This document shows, piece after piece, positions 1 to 6,082 of a DNA stretch of 7,612 nucleotides (position 1 is its first letter; every line of letters starts with the position of its first letter). The stretch is from positions 1-7,612 of the forward strand of contig JAITWQ010000112.1 of the NCBI GenBank assembly GCA_031285215.1, given 5' to 3'. Made by a program: the position numbers and the translations under genes. This DNA comes from Syntrophobacterales bacterium (GTDB taxonomy: Bacteria > Desulfobacterota > Syntrophia > Syntrophales > JAAYKM01). The notes beneath the pieces are model-generated. The model made no database searches, was not told where the DNA came from, and worked only from the letters and a program-made list of their open reading frames with translations.

Positions 1-822
1 ATTTTTCACAATTCTGTCAATTTCTTTCACAGATTTCAGAAGGGCGGGCAAGGCGTCCAGACGAAGCGAATTGGGGCCGTCGCAGAGGGCATGGTCCGGA
101 TCGGGATGAACTTCCAGAAAGAGACCATCAATACCAACGGCGGCGGCGGCACGCGCCAAATATGGTACCATTTCCCTTTGTCCCCCGGAGGAAGTACCGG
201 CGCCGCCGGGAAGCTGCACACTGTGCGTTCCATCATAAATGACGGGGTAGCCCATCGCCCGCATGACAGGGACGGCGCGGAAATCGGTTATCAGATTATT
301 GTACCCGAACGAAACGCCCCGCTCCGTTATCATTATACTGCGATTTCCCGCCAGTTCCACTTTTTCAATGATATTAGCCGTATCCCAAGGAGCCAAAAAT
401 TGCCCTTTTTTGATATTGACCGTCTTTGCCCGCCGCGCTACTTCCGCAATAAAATCGGTCTGGCGGCAGAGAAAAGCCGGAACTTGCATAATATCCAACA
501 CTTGAGAAGCAGGTTCTATTTCTTCAAAACGATGGACATCGGACAGGATGGGAATTTTCAACTCTTCCTTGATTTTCTGGAGAATGATAAGCCCCTCCGT
601 GATTCCCGGTCCCCGGAATGACGCCATGGATGTGCGATTGGCTTTATCGTAGGAAGCCTTAAAGACAAAGGGGATACCTAATTTATCTGTTAACTCGCAA
701 AGATAGAAGGCGATATCTCTGGTTTGCTGGAATCCTTCTATGACACAGGGGCCGGCGATGAGCAAAAATTCTCCGTTTCCACCTAATTCAACTTCACTGC
801 TTATGGTAATACGCTTCACCAT
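1..822 (-). CDS. kdsA: 3-deoxy-8-phosphooctulonate synthase (KDO-8-P synthase), metal-dependent type; 3' end cut by window edge
   Basis: KdsA condenses phosphoenolpyruvate with arabinose-5-phosphate to Kdo-8-phosphate, the first committed step to the Kdo sugar of the LPS inner core; the enzyme is cytoplasmic. The minus frame from ATG at 822 is open through base 1 (274 codons, no stop). The family is about 275-285 residues, so only a few C-terminal residues should be missing. Visible motifs: IAGPC (22-26), FKASYDKANRTS (54-65), FRGPG (69-73), DVH (95-97), PAFLCRQTD (115-123), TERGVSFGYNNL (166-177), DGTHSVQ (197-203), FLEVHPDPDHALCDGP (235-250). Cys26, His200, Glu237 and Asp248 have the same spacing as the metal ligands of Aquifex KdsA (Cys11, His185, Glu222, Asp233), whereas E. 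coli KdsA has Asn in place of the Cys. This therefore looks like a metal-dependent enzyme. The gene starts 4 nt after the TPR gene's stop with a good SD, so the two are probably co-transcribed. Confidence 0.96.
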   Translation of the reverse strand, partial: MVKRITISSEVELGGNGEFLLIAGPCVIEGFQQTRDIAFYLCELTDKLGIPFVFKASYDKANRTSMASFRGPGITEGLIILQKIKEELKIPILSDVHRFEEIEPASQVLDIMQVPAFLCRQTDFIAEVARRAKTVNIKKGQFLAPWDTANIIEKVELAGNRSIMITERGVSFGYNNLITDFRAVPVMRAMGYPVIYDGTHSVQLPGGAGTSSGGQREMVPYLARAAAAVGIDGLFLEVHPDPDHALCDGPNSLRLDALPALLKSVKEIDRIVKN

Positions 823-826
823 ATTA

Positions 827-2722
827 TTATCCCTTCTCATTCTCCTGTTTCTCGCGCTTTTCTTTGATCATCCTGATCCTTAACTGCGGTATTCTCTCTT
901 CTGCCTCGCGGTCATCAGAGTTCAGCTGATAGGCCCGGAGATAAGCGTTGAGCGCTTCTTCCAAGGATCCTTTTTTCTCGTATATTTTTCCTATTTCTCT
1001 GTAAATACCGCCATTTTGAGGATCTTTTTTCAATTGACTGCGATACAGATTGATGGCGGCATCGTACTGTTTTTTCTTGACATAACCTTCCGCCGTAGCA
1101 TTAACGGCGCTTTGCTGCGGCGTCGCCTTGCCGGAAACTGCGGAAGGAGCAGGCGTTCCCGATTTTCCCTTTCCCATTTTTTCATATGTGGCGGCCAGAT
1201 TGTGCCGTACTTTCTCGTCTTTGGACCCCGCCTTGATAGCCCTTTCATAGGCCTTTGCCGATTGGGAAAGCTGATTCAGCTCTCCGTAGGCATAGCCCAT
1301 ATTCGCATATATACCGGCCTTTTGCGGTACTTTCACAACCAGCTTTTCATATAGATCCGCCGCTTTTTTGTACTGCTTCGCACGGAAGGCCATATCGGCC
1401 AGCTTCGTCATGGCTTCCGTATCGCCGGGTTTTACCTTGAGAACCTTTTCATAGGTACTCATGGCTTCCCTGGTTTGATTGTTGTTTTCCAGGGAAACGG
1501 CCAGATTATAGAGGATAACAGGATCATTGGGGCGTATAGATGCGGCTTTACGGTAGTTTGCCAGCTCCTCTTTCCACATTTTCTGCCCGCCATAGGCCAA
1601 ACCAAGGTTGGCATAGACAGAAGCCGGCGGCGATGGTTCCTTGGCCAGGTCATTTAAAATCTGTATGGCCTCCGCGTATTTACCTTTTTGTATGCATGAC
1701 AAAGCCAGGCTCTCCAACGGAGAGCTTCCGCCGGAACTTTTGCCCGCCATGCGATACTGAGCCGCAGCATCAATTTCCCTGCCCATTTTTGCGTAGATTT
1801 CCGCCAAGGCCAGCCGCGCGGAAGAATGTTGGGGATTGATCTTCAGAAGTTCCTCTGAGGCATCAGCCGCTTTCTGCCATGAGCCGAGGCGGCTATAGGC
1901 CAGAATCAGGCCCTCCCAAAAAGCCGGCTCTTCAGGCATAATGGCAATGGCAGCCAATCCCGTTTTAACAGCCATGTCATTCTGCTTCGTTGTCAGACAG
2001 AGATTCATTAAAGTCAGTAAACTTTTCTCATCATCCGGTTTCTTCTCAATAATGGCCTGTAGTTCTGCAATGGCCTCTTTATTTTTTCCTCTTTCAAGAT
2101 AGAGCTCCACAAGAACGCGTTTGATCCCCAAATCTTCCGGGTTGGCTTTGGCAGCCGCGCGCAAATAGTTTATCCTTTCTTCCGGATTATTCGCTGCTTT
2201 TGCATAGCGAAGCCAATCCTGAGGCAGAAGAAGTATATGGAGGGGAAAGACCGCCACCGGTTTTCCGTGGTAGAAAACATGAATAGAACCTTGCCGATAG
2301 CCCTGCTTCATATCGTCCGGAGAAAACTTATCGCTCCATTGGTCTACCAGATCAATACCGCGGAGCAGGATCCGGTAATCATTTTCGCCTCCCCCTTCGA
2401 GAACATCGACGGTAAAACCCTTATCGGAAAGGGCATCCGAAACAATACTTTTAATGGCAAACTCGTCCCGCGATGTCACTTCCAGGGGAATTTCTTCGGA
2501 AACAAGAAAATCCTGGCCGTTTTTTTCTACCGTCAAGGCATAAACGCGGGGATCGTGCTTAAAAAGGTAATGGGCCAAAGAGCCTTTGACTCGCGTTATG
2601 AAAACCGTGGTTGTATTATCCTGCAAAAGGCGAGGAAGAATCATCAGGGCGGCGGCAGCAACAACGACACCCCCCAAAACAATCCATGCGATAAGCCGGA
2701 AACGACGATTTCGGCCTCCCAC
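827..2722 (-). CDS. Membrane-anchored tetratricopeptide repeat (TPR) protein
   Basis: I do not recognise a named gene. The product (631 aa from GTG 2722) has a basic N-terminus (RNRRFR), then one hydrophobic segment at about residues 9-31, then a region without TPRs to about 170. TPR-type repeats follow from about 180 to 520, with signatures such as ANLGLAYGGQKMWKEELANYRKAASIRP and ANMGYAYGELNQLSQSAKAYERAI. A Ser/Ala/Pro-rich linker (about 517-542) precedes two more repeats (about 543-602) and a charged Lys/Glu tail. By the positive-inside rule the N-terminus is cytoplasmic and the repeats periplasmic, as a protein-interaction scaffold. Start choice: GTG 2722 has a near-perfect SD (AGGAGGT) 5 nt upstream. 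The longer frame from GTG 2752 (641 aa) has no SD, and the frame continues further up but is broken by a TAA (see the 2723-2878 entry). The spacing with kdsA suggests an envelope-related role, but this is only context. Confidence 0.85.
   Translation of the reverse strand: MGGRNRRFRLIAWIVLGGVVVAAAALMILPRLLQDNTTTVFITRVKGSLAHYLFKHDPRVYALTVEKNGQDFLVSEEIPLEVTSRDEFAIKSIVSDALSDKGFTVDVLEGGGENDYRILLRGIDLVDQWSDKFSPDDMKQGYRQGSIHVFYHGKPVAVFPLHILLLPQDWLRYAKAANNPEERINYLRAAAKANPEDLGIKRVLVELYLERGKNKEAIAELQAIIEKKPDDEKSLLTLMNLCLTTKQNDMAVKTGLAAIAIMPEEPAFWEGLILAYSRLGSWQKAADASEELLKINPQHSSARLALAEIYAKMGREIDAAAQYRMAGKSSGGSSPLESLALSCIQKGKYAEAIQILNDLAKEPSPPASVYANLGLAYGGQKMWKEELANYRKAASIRPNDPVILYNLAVSLENNNQTREAMSTYEKVLKVKPGDTEAMTKLADMAFRAKQYKKAADLYEKLVVKVPQKAGIYANMGYAYGELNQLSQSAKAYERAIKAGSKDEKVRHNLAATYEKMGKGKSGTPAPSAVSGKATPQQSAVNATAEGYVKKKQYDAAINLYRSQLKKDPQNGGIYREIGKIYEKKGSLEEALNAYLRAYQLNSDDREAEERIPQLRIRMIKEKREKQENEKG
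831..837 (-). promoter_or_regulatory. Ribosome binding site of kdsA, inside the end of the TPR gene
   Basis: On the minus strand AGAAGGG lies 8 nt before the kdsA ATG (822). It falls within the last codons of the upstream TPR gene, whose TAA is 827-829. This supports the kdsA start and suggests translational coupling of the two genes. Confidence 0.7.
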
Positions 2723-2878
2723 AACTACCTCCTCGCGCCTTTTATCGGGCACAAAATTTGTTTCATTTCCACCAGCGGGAATTTTGAAAACTTCAACGGA
2801 GCTTTCGTATGTCCTGCCGCCTAGATACCATTCTTAATTTGAAAAGGGAATGACCGTTTTGAGTAATCCGTCCATAAT
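2723..2878 (-). other. Junction between xerD and the TPR gene; open frame broken by a single in-frame TAA
   Basis: After the xerD stop (2879-2881) an ATG follows 3 nt later at 2875, in the same frame as both xerD and the TPR gene. It reads MDGLLKTVIPFSN and then TAA (2834-2836). Beyond it the frame continues without another stop straight into the TPR protein (EWYLGGRTYESSVEVFK and onward). Without the TAA the TPR protein would be a 682-residue product starting at 2875. It may be a lost N-terminus (point mutation or sequence error), a short leader peptide, or untranslated spacer that happens to be open. No terminator is seen, so xerD and the TPR gene can share a transcript. Confidence 0.4.
2727..2733 (-). 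promoter_or_regulatory. Strong Shine-Dalgarno that favours the GTG 2722 start of the TPR gene
   Basis: AGGAGGT on the minus strand stands 5 nt from GTG at 2722. It is also inside the longer candidate frame (codons Glu-Glu-Val of the 2752 start), so it could be a chance match within coding sequence. It is still the best ribosome binding site near this gene's 5' end. Confidence 0.5.
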
Positions 2879-3793
2879 TTATCCGCGAGGATGGTACCTG
2901 GCATGAATACCTTTCAGACGGTCACAGGAAATATGGGTATAAATCTGGGTGGAAGAAATATCAACATGACCCAGCATCGCCTGTACGGAACGTAAATCAG
3001 CCCCTCCCTCCAGAAGATGAGAAGCGAAGGAATGACGAAACGTATGAGGATGTACCTTCTTCATCAATCCGGCCTGTAAAGCGTAGCCGCGAATGATCTT
3101 CCAAAGTCCCTGCCTGGTTAACCGCGTTCCTTGCCGATTCAGGAAAAGCACATCCGTAATTTTCCCTTTCAGCAGTAAAGGGCGCACCTGATCAACGTAC
3201 AGTCTGACAATCTCATAGGCCACCTGGCCAATGGGAACAATCCGTTCCTTGCTCCCCTTGCCGAAGGCAATCAGATACCCTACTTGCCAGTTAATATGGT
3301 TCATATCCAGAGAAATAAGTTCTGTCACCCGAATCCCTGTAGCGTACATAAGTTCCAGCATGGCTGTGTCACGAATTCCCGCAGGAGTATCTTTACCTGG
3401 CTGCTGCAGAAGAAGCTCCATTTCCTGTTTGCTTAACGTATCGGGAAGCCTTATCCAACGCTTGGAAAGCTCGACAAGGGCGGCCGGGTTTGTCTCCGCA
3501 AGACCTTCTTGAACCAGATATTTGTGAAAATTCCGAATGGTGATCAAGTGCCGGTTCATAGATGACGGCGACAGTCCCTGCTCCCGCAATTTTTCCAGAT
3601 AATCAATGAGAATATCAGAGGTAACCTCCTGCCAGGAAGCAAGGCCACGGGACAGAACAAACAGACTGTAGCGCTTCATATCATGTCCGTAGGCCTCCAA
3701 TGTATTGGCGGATAAACCTTTCTCCAGCAGGAGATAATCACGATAGGCGTCCAAGTGATGATCAAAGGAGTGATCAGGGGAAGCAGCAGTCAT
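2879..3793 (-). CDS. xerD: Site-specific tyrosine recombinase XerD
   Basis: XerD works with XerC at the chromosomal dif site, under FtsK control, to resolve chromosome dimers before division. The 304-residue product has the usual length (about 300). The N-terminal SAM-like core-binding domain covers about residues 10-95 (YLLLEKGLSANTLEAYGHD). The catalytic domain spans about 115-300 and has all expected residues: Arg155 (ATGIRVTEL), Lys179 (FGKGSKERIVP), His250 and Arg253 (HPHTFRHSFASHLL), His276 (MLGHVDIS) and the nucleophile Tyr285 (TQIYTHIS). The C-terminal ending HPRG and the LKGIHARYHPR tail fit XerD better than XerC, though homology alone does not fully separate them. ATG 3793 is preceded by a modest SD-like AGAAGAA. 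It lies 67 nt downstream of cobO. Its GC and codon use match the backbone, so it is the housekeeping recombinase and not the integrase of the island beyond the tRNA. Confidence 0.93.
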   Translation of the reverse strand: MTAASPDHSFDHHLDAYRDYLLLEKGLSANTLEAYGHDMKRYSLFVLSRGLASWQEVTSDILIDYLEKLREQGLSPSSMNRHLITIRNFHKYLVQEGLAETNPAALVELSKRWIRLPDTLSKQEMELLLQQPGKDTPAGIRDTAMLELMYATGIRVTELISLDMNHINWQVGYLIAFGKGSKERIVPIGQVAYEIVRLYVDQVRPLLLKGKITDVLFLNRQGTRLTRQGLWKIIRGYALQAGLMKKVHPHTFRHSFASHLLEGGADLRSVQAMLGHVDISSTQIYTHISCDRLKGIHARYHPRG

Positions 3794-3860
3794 TATTATT
3801 TTCTTCTAAGTTCATGGCTATCACAAACAGCCGTTCTTGATACGCACGCCATATCATAAG

Positions 3861-4376
3861 TCAATATTCCACCCCTTTTTCCGCCGCGATGCCTTGGGCA
3901 AATCCATGTTTCCGGCATTCCATAACTGTTACCGTGTCGGCCAGATCAACAAGAATCTCCGGCGCATCACGTCCGGTAAGGACAAGAATAAGAGGTCCTC
4001 TGATTTCTCTGATAAGCTCCGCCACTTCTTCCGCTTCCAGGAGATGACAGGCACAGGCCGTGTTGATTTCATCCAGGACGAGTAAATCACATGCTTTTTG
4101 CCTTATCTTTTCTGCCGCGGCCTGTAGCGCTTGTCGCGCCTTGTCCCGATGGGCGGGAAAATCAGCGTGTCTTGTGTCAGGGACGAATCCTTGCCCCATC
4201 TTGAGCAGTTCCACCTGAGGCAGGAGAGATAGAGCAGCATCTTCTCCTGTTTCTTTGTTCTTGATAAATTGGATTATACAAACACGCATATTATGCCCGG
4301 CAGCGCGCAGCACCATTCCCATCGCCGCCGTAGTTTTGCCTTTACCATCTCCTGTAAATAGAAGTACGCGGGGCAT
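3861..4376 (-). CDS. cobO: Cob(I)yrinic acid a,c-diamide / corrinoid adenosyltransferase (CobA/CobO/BtuR family), short form
   Basis: This enzyme moves the 5'-deoxyadenosyl group of ATP onto the cobalt of reduced corrinoids, giving adenosylcobamides for de novo synthesis or salvage. The 171-residue product shows the family's P-loop GDGKGKTT at 9-16, right at the N-terminus, then DLLVLDEIN (97-105), LTGRDAP (133-139) and the conserved C-terminus ECRKHGFAQGIAAEKGVEY (153-171). E. coli BtuR is about 196 residues. The difference lies at the N-terminus, where this protein lacks the extra segment before the P-loop, as in the short CobO-like members. ATG 4376 has an SD-like AGGATGG just upstream and a candidate promoter about 50-80 nt upstream (4425-4454). 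It is the first gene of the minus-strand cluster. No other cobamide gene is seen beside it. Confidence 0.93.
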   Translation of the reverse strand: MPRVLLFTGDGKGKTTAAMGMVLRAAGHNMRVCIIQFIKNKETGEDAALSLLPQVELLKMGQGFVPDTRHADFPAHRDKARQALQAAAEKIRQKACDLLVLDEINTACACHLLEAEEVAELIREIRGPLILVLTGRDAPEILVDLADTVTVMECRKHGFAQGIAAEKGVEY

Positions 4377-4424
4377 TATTCCATCCTGTATAACTCAAAT
4401 TATTTTTCTTAAATCCTCGTTTCT

Positions 4425-4454
4425 TCTATAGATACGAATAATGGGGAACGTCAA
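4425..4454 (-). promoter_or_regulatory. Candidate sigma-70 promoter for cobO-xerD-TPR-kdsA
   Basis: On the minus strand a -35 box TTGACG (4454-4449) is separated by 18 nt from a -10-like TATAGA (4430-4425). Transcription would begin near 4418, giving a leader of roughly 40 nt before the cobO ATG. The -35 is a good match; the -10 matches TATAAT at four of six positions. Judged by eye only. Confidence 0.4.
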
Positions 4455-4481
4455 GAGGGGAAATCATCACGGAACAATTCC

Positions 4482-4511
4482 TTGACTTTTCACCATGGAG
4501 TCATGTATGGT
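4482..4511 (+). promoter_or_regulatory. Weak candidate promoter for the tRNA-Ala gene
   Basis: TTGACT (4482-4487), an 18-nt spacer and TATGGT (4506-4511) resemble sigma-70 boxes pointing toward the tRNA. The tRNA would then have a 5' leader of about 120 nt, long for a single tRNA, so a closer promoter that I could not pick out is possible. Between 4377 and 4640 I see no gene. Confidence 0.25.
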
Positions 4512-4613
4512 TCCACCCGCTTTTATTGGCAATTTGCTCCTTTTCTCCTGTTTTGGGAAAAGGAAACGGGATTTCCGGCGCGAATAAACAGTATTTCCGT
4601 ATATGGGAATCAC

Positions 4614-4628
4614 GCGGTTAGAAACCGC
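4614..4628. repeat. Perfect short inverted repeat just upstream of the tRNA
   Basis: GCGGTT (4614-4619), a 3-nt loop AGA, then AACCGC (4623-4628). This 6-bp stem ends 12 nt before the first base of the tRNA. In the transcript it would form a small hairpin in the 5' leader, perhaps relevant to processing. There is no U tract, so it is not a terminator. Confidence 0.4.
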
Positions 4629-4640
4629 TTATGTTGAATC

Positions 4641-4716
4641 GGGGATGTAGCTCAACTGGGAGAGCGCGGCGTTCGCAATGCCGAGGTCAGGGGTTCGATC
4701 CCCCTCATCTCCACCA
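4641..4716 (+). tRNA. tRNA-Ala (anticodon CGC), CCA encoded
   Basis: A full cloverleaf can be folded by hand. The acceptor stem GGGGATG pairs with CATCTCC and includes the G3.U70 wobble pair that is the main identity element for alanyl-tRNA synthetase. The D arm is GCTC/GAGC. The anticodon stem CGGCG/TGCCG carries loop TTCGCAA, with anticodon CGC reading GCG codons. The T arm AGGGG/CCCCT carries loop TTCGATC. Discriminator A is followed by the encoded CCA (4714-4716). The AT-rich, apparently acquired genes begin a short distance 3' of it, the usual place for islands that use a tRNA 3' end as an attachment site. Confidence 0.97.
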
Positions 4717-4721
4717 TCGCA

Positions 4722-4770
4722 CCCCATAGACGCACCTTTTCAGATGCGTCTATGGGGATGTTTGTTTTCT
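4722..4770 (+). terminator. Intrinsic terminator of the tRNA gene
   Basis: CCCCATAGACGCA (4722-4734) pairs perfectly with TGCGTCTATGGGG (4745-4757), a 13-bp stem with a 10-nt loop, followed by a T-rich tail (TGTTTGTTTTCT). It lies 6 nt after the tRNA CCA and marks the end of the backbone-like sequence. The tail is interrupted by G and the stem is symmetrical, so it may have some activity on the opposite strand too. Confidence 0.85.
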
Positions 4771-4980
4771 GGCCGTCGTCAGCATTGAGGTAGATCGTCG
4801 AAGAATTCAATACGCCGTATCAGTATATCGACCAATGACTGACGGTAACGATGGGATTATTTCGAGGTGAATGTCGTGAAAAAAGGTCAATTTATTAGCG
4901 TTGATCTCTCTTTTTAAAAAAGCGCCACTAAATAAAGCACGGCGAGTCTTAAATATTATGTAATGTCTGTATTTAAATCG
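4771..4980. other. Gene-poor junction between the tRNA terminator and the island genes
   Basis: No convincing gene. Composition shifts from mixed to AT-rich across this stretch. A plus-strand frame ending at TGA 4868-4870 (end reading YRPMTDGNDGIISR) has no plausible start or SD. A 13-codon frame from GTG in the following stretch (KKGQFISVDLSF) is too short to judge. Either could be remnant coding sequence from an insertion, but there is no positive evidence. TATTAT (4954-4959) and TGTAAT (4959-4964) are possible -10 boxes for the methyltransferase operon, but no matching -35 is evident. No second copy of the tRNA 3' end was seen in the window. Confidence 0.4.
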
Positions 4981-4989
4981 GGAGGAGGG
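4981..4989 (+). promoter_or_regulatory. Ribosome binding site of the methyltransferase gene
   Basis: GGAGGAGGG offers two overlapping SD registers. GGAGGG ends 8 nt before ATG 4998, the start that opens the methyltransferase frame. Another ATG at 4994, out of frame, is also within reach but opens only a 34-codon frame ending at TGA 5096-5098. A TGA directly precedes ATG 4998 in frame, so the methyltransferase cannot start earlier. Confidence 0.7.
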
Positions 4990-4997
4990 ACTGATGA

Positions 4998-6080
4998 ATG
5001 AATTTGGAGTTATCGAAAGATTATCAAAAATCTTCATTACATACGATAGCTCCATATGTAGGAAAACTACGTACAGATGTGGTTCAATACCTAATTGAAA
5101 AATATTCTGATGAAAATACAACCATTTTCGATCCTTTTTGTGGATCAGGGACAGTTCCTCTCGAATCATGGATTTTAGGAAGGAAAACATTAGGTATTGA
5201 CTTAAATTATTACGCTTATGTGATTTCAAAGGCAAAACTCTTTCCGTATCCTAATTTCGATGTAGCAAAAAAGCAGTTAGACTTATATTATAACATTGTG
5301 AAACGGAATAATATCGATGTAAATATAAGTGGAATCCCTAATTGGATTCAAGATTTCTTTCACCCCGACACTCTATGTGAAATAGTTACATGGACAAATG
5401 CACTCATGCAAAATAATGATTATTTCATTTTAGCATGTTTACTGGGTATCCTTCATCATCAGAGACCGGGATTTTTATCGTATCCAAGCAGTCACGGAGC
5501 GCCATATCTCCGCAATAATAAGTATCCTAAATCTGAATTTCCTGAAATGTATGAATATAGAAATGTTTATGATAGATTATTGAAGAAGGTTGAACGCACT
5601 TATAAATTCATACCGAAAGTTGATTTTTCTTGCGAGAGAGAGATTTTAAATATAAATGCGTTGGATATAAAGAATACAACTCATAATATAACTATAATAA
5701 CAAGTCCGCCATATATGAAATCACTGACATATGCAAGAGACAATAGGATGCGCCTTTGGTTTTTAGGATGTTCGGATTGGGAAGGATTAGACCAAAAAAT
5801 ATCCATGGGGAAAGAAGCTTTCTCCGAGTTGATGGATGGATGTTTTTGCAAATGGTCTAATATGCAAAAAAAAGAAAGTTATTGCATTGTTGTAGTTGGA
5901 GATATTCTTTTTGATAAAGCGCGCAATAAGAGTATCCCTGACATGATATGTGATACAGCATCCAAATTTTCATATGCCACGGTAGATGTTTTAGATTATC
6001 CAGTAAATCAGGATAGAAAAGTGGTAAAATCTGAATCGAAAATTAAAACCGAAAAAATTTGTATCTTTCAGAGGAGATAA
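4998..6080 (+). CDS. DNA N4-cytosine/N6-adenine methyltransferase (SAM-dependent, TSPPY type)
   Basis: Predicted to transfer a methyl group from S-adenosylmethionine to an exocyclic amino group of cytosine (N4) or adenine (N6) in DNA. The 360-residue protein has motif X-like SLHTIAPYVGKL (13-24), SAM-binding motif I FDPFCGSGT (44-52), acidic motif II GIDLN (66-70) and catalytic motif IV TSPPY (235-239), continuing as an aromatic- and Arg-rich stretch (DNRMRLWFLG). It ends with a typical closing strand (KTEKICIF). Motif I comes before motif IV with about 160 residues between, as in alpha-class enzymes, where this gap holds the target recognition domain. It appears intact, and the target sequence cannot be read from it. 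The kinase-NTPase gene follows 2 nt after its stop with its SD inside the last codons, so the two are coupled. No restriction endonuclease is visible. The role could be self-marking, an orphan methylase, or part of a multi-protein defence system. Confidence 0.88.
   Translation: MNLELSKDYQKSSLHTIAPYVGKLRTDVVQYLIEKYSDENTTIFDPFCGSGTVPLESWILGRKTLGIDLNYYAYVISKAKLFPYPNFDVAKKQLDLYYNIVKRNNIDVNISGIPNWIQDFFHPDTLCEIVTWTNALMQNNDYFILACLLGILHHQRPGFLSYPSSHGAPYLRNNKYPKSEFPEMYEYRNVYDRLLKKVERTYKFIPKVDFSCEREILNINALDIKNTTHNITIITSPPYMKSLTYARDNRMRLWFLGCSDWEGLDQKISMGKEAFSELMDGCFCKWSNMQKKESYCIVVVGDILFDKARNKSIPDMICDTASKFSYATVDVLDYPVNQDRKVVKSESKIKTEKICIFQRR
6071..6076 (+). promoter_or_regulatory. Ribosome binding site of the kinase-NTPase gene
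   Basis: GAGGAG sits 6 nt before ATG 6083 and overlaps the last codons of the methyltransferase (stop TAA 6078-6080). This fixes the start and indicates translational coupling. Confidence 0.75.
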
Positions 6081-6082
6081 AG

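Noticed and set aside
91..621. Plus-strand frame of 176 codons opposite kdsA
   Set aside because: Shadow of kdsA, whose motifs are unmistakable on the other strand.
2237..2824. Plus-strand frame of 195 codons opposite the TPR gene
   Set aside because: Antisense shadow of a gene with clear TPR and membrane-anchor features; no SD and no recognisable domain.
4528..4537. Sigma-54-like TTGGCA and TTGC elements upstream of the tRNA
   Set aside because: The GG and GC are only 6 nt apart, whereas sigma-54 promoters need 10.
4994..5098. 34-codon plus-strand frame from ATG 4994, overlapping the methyltransferase start (ATGAATG)
   Set aside because: It has an acceptable SD distance, but most of it is the methyltransferase read out of frame and it ends quickly. 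The methyltransferase frame has clear motifs.
4807..5235. Minus-strand open frame of 142 codons across the methyltransferase 5' end
   Set aside because: It starts with TTG, lies largely antisense to the well-supported methyltransferase, and shows no domain; AT-rich DNA gives such frames by chance.
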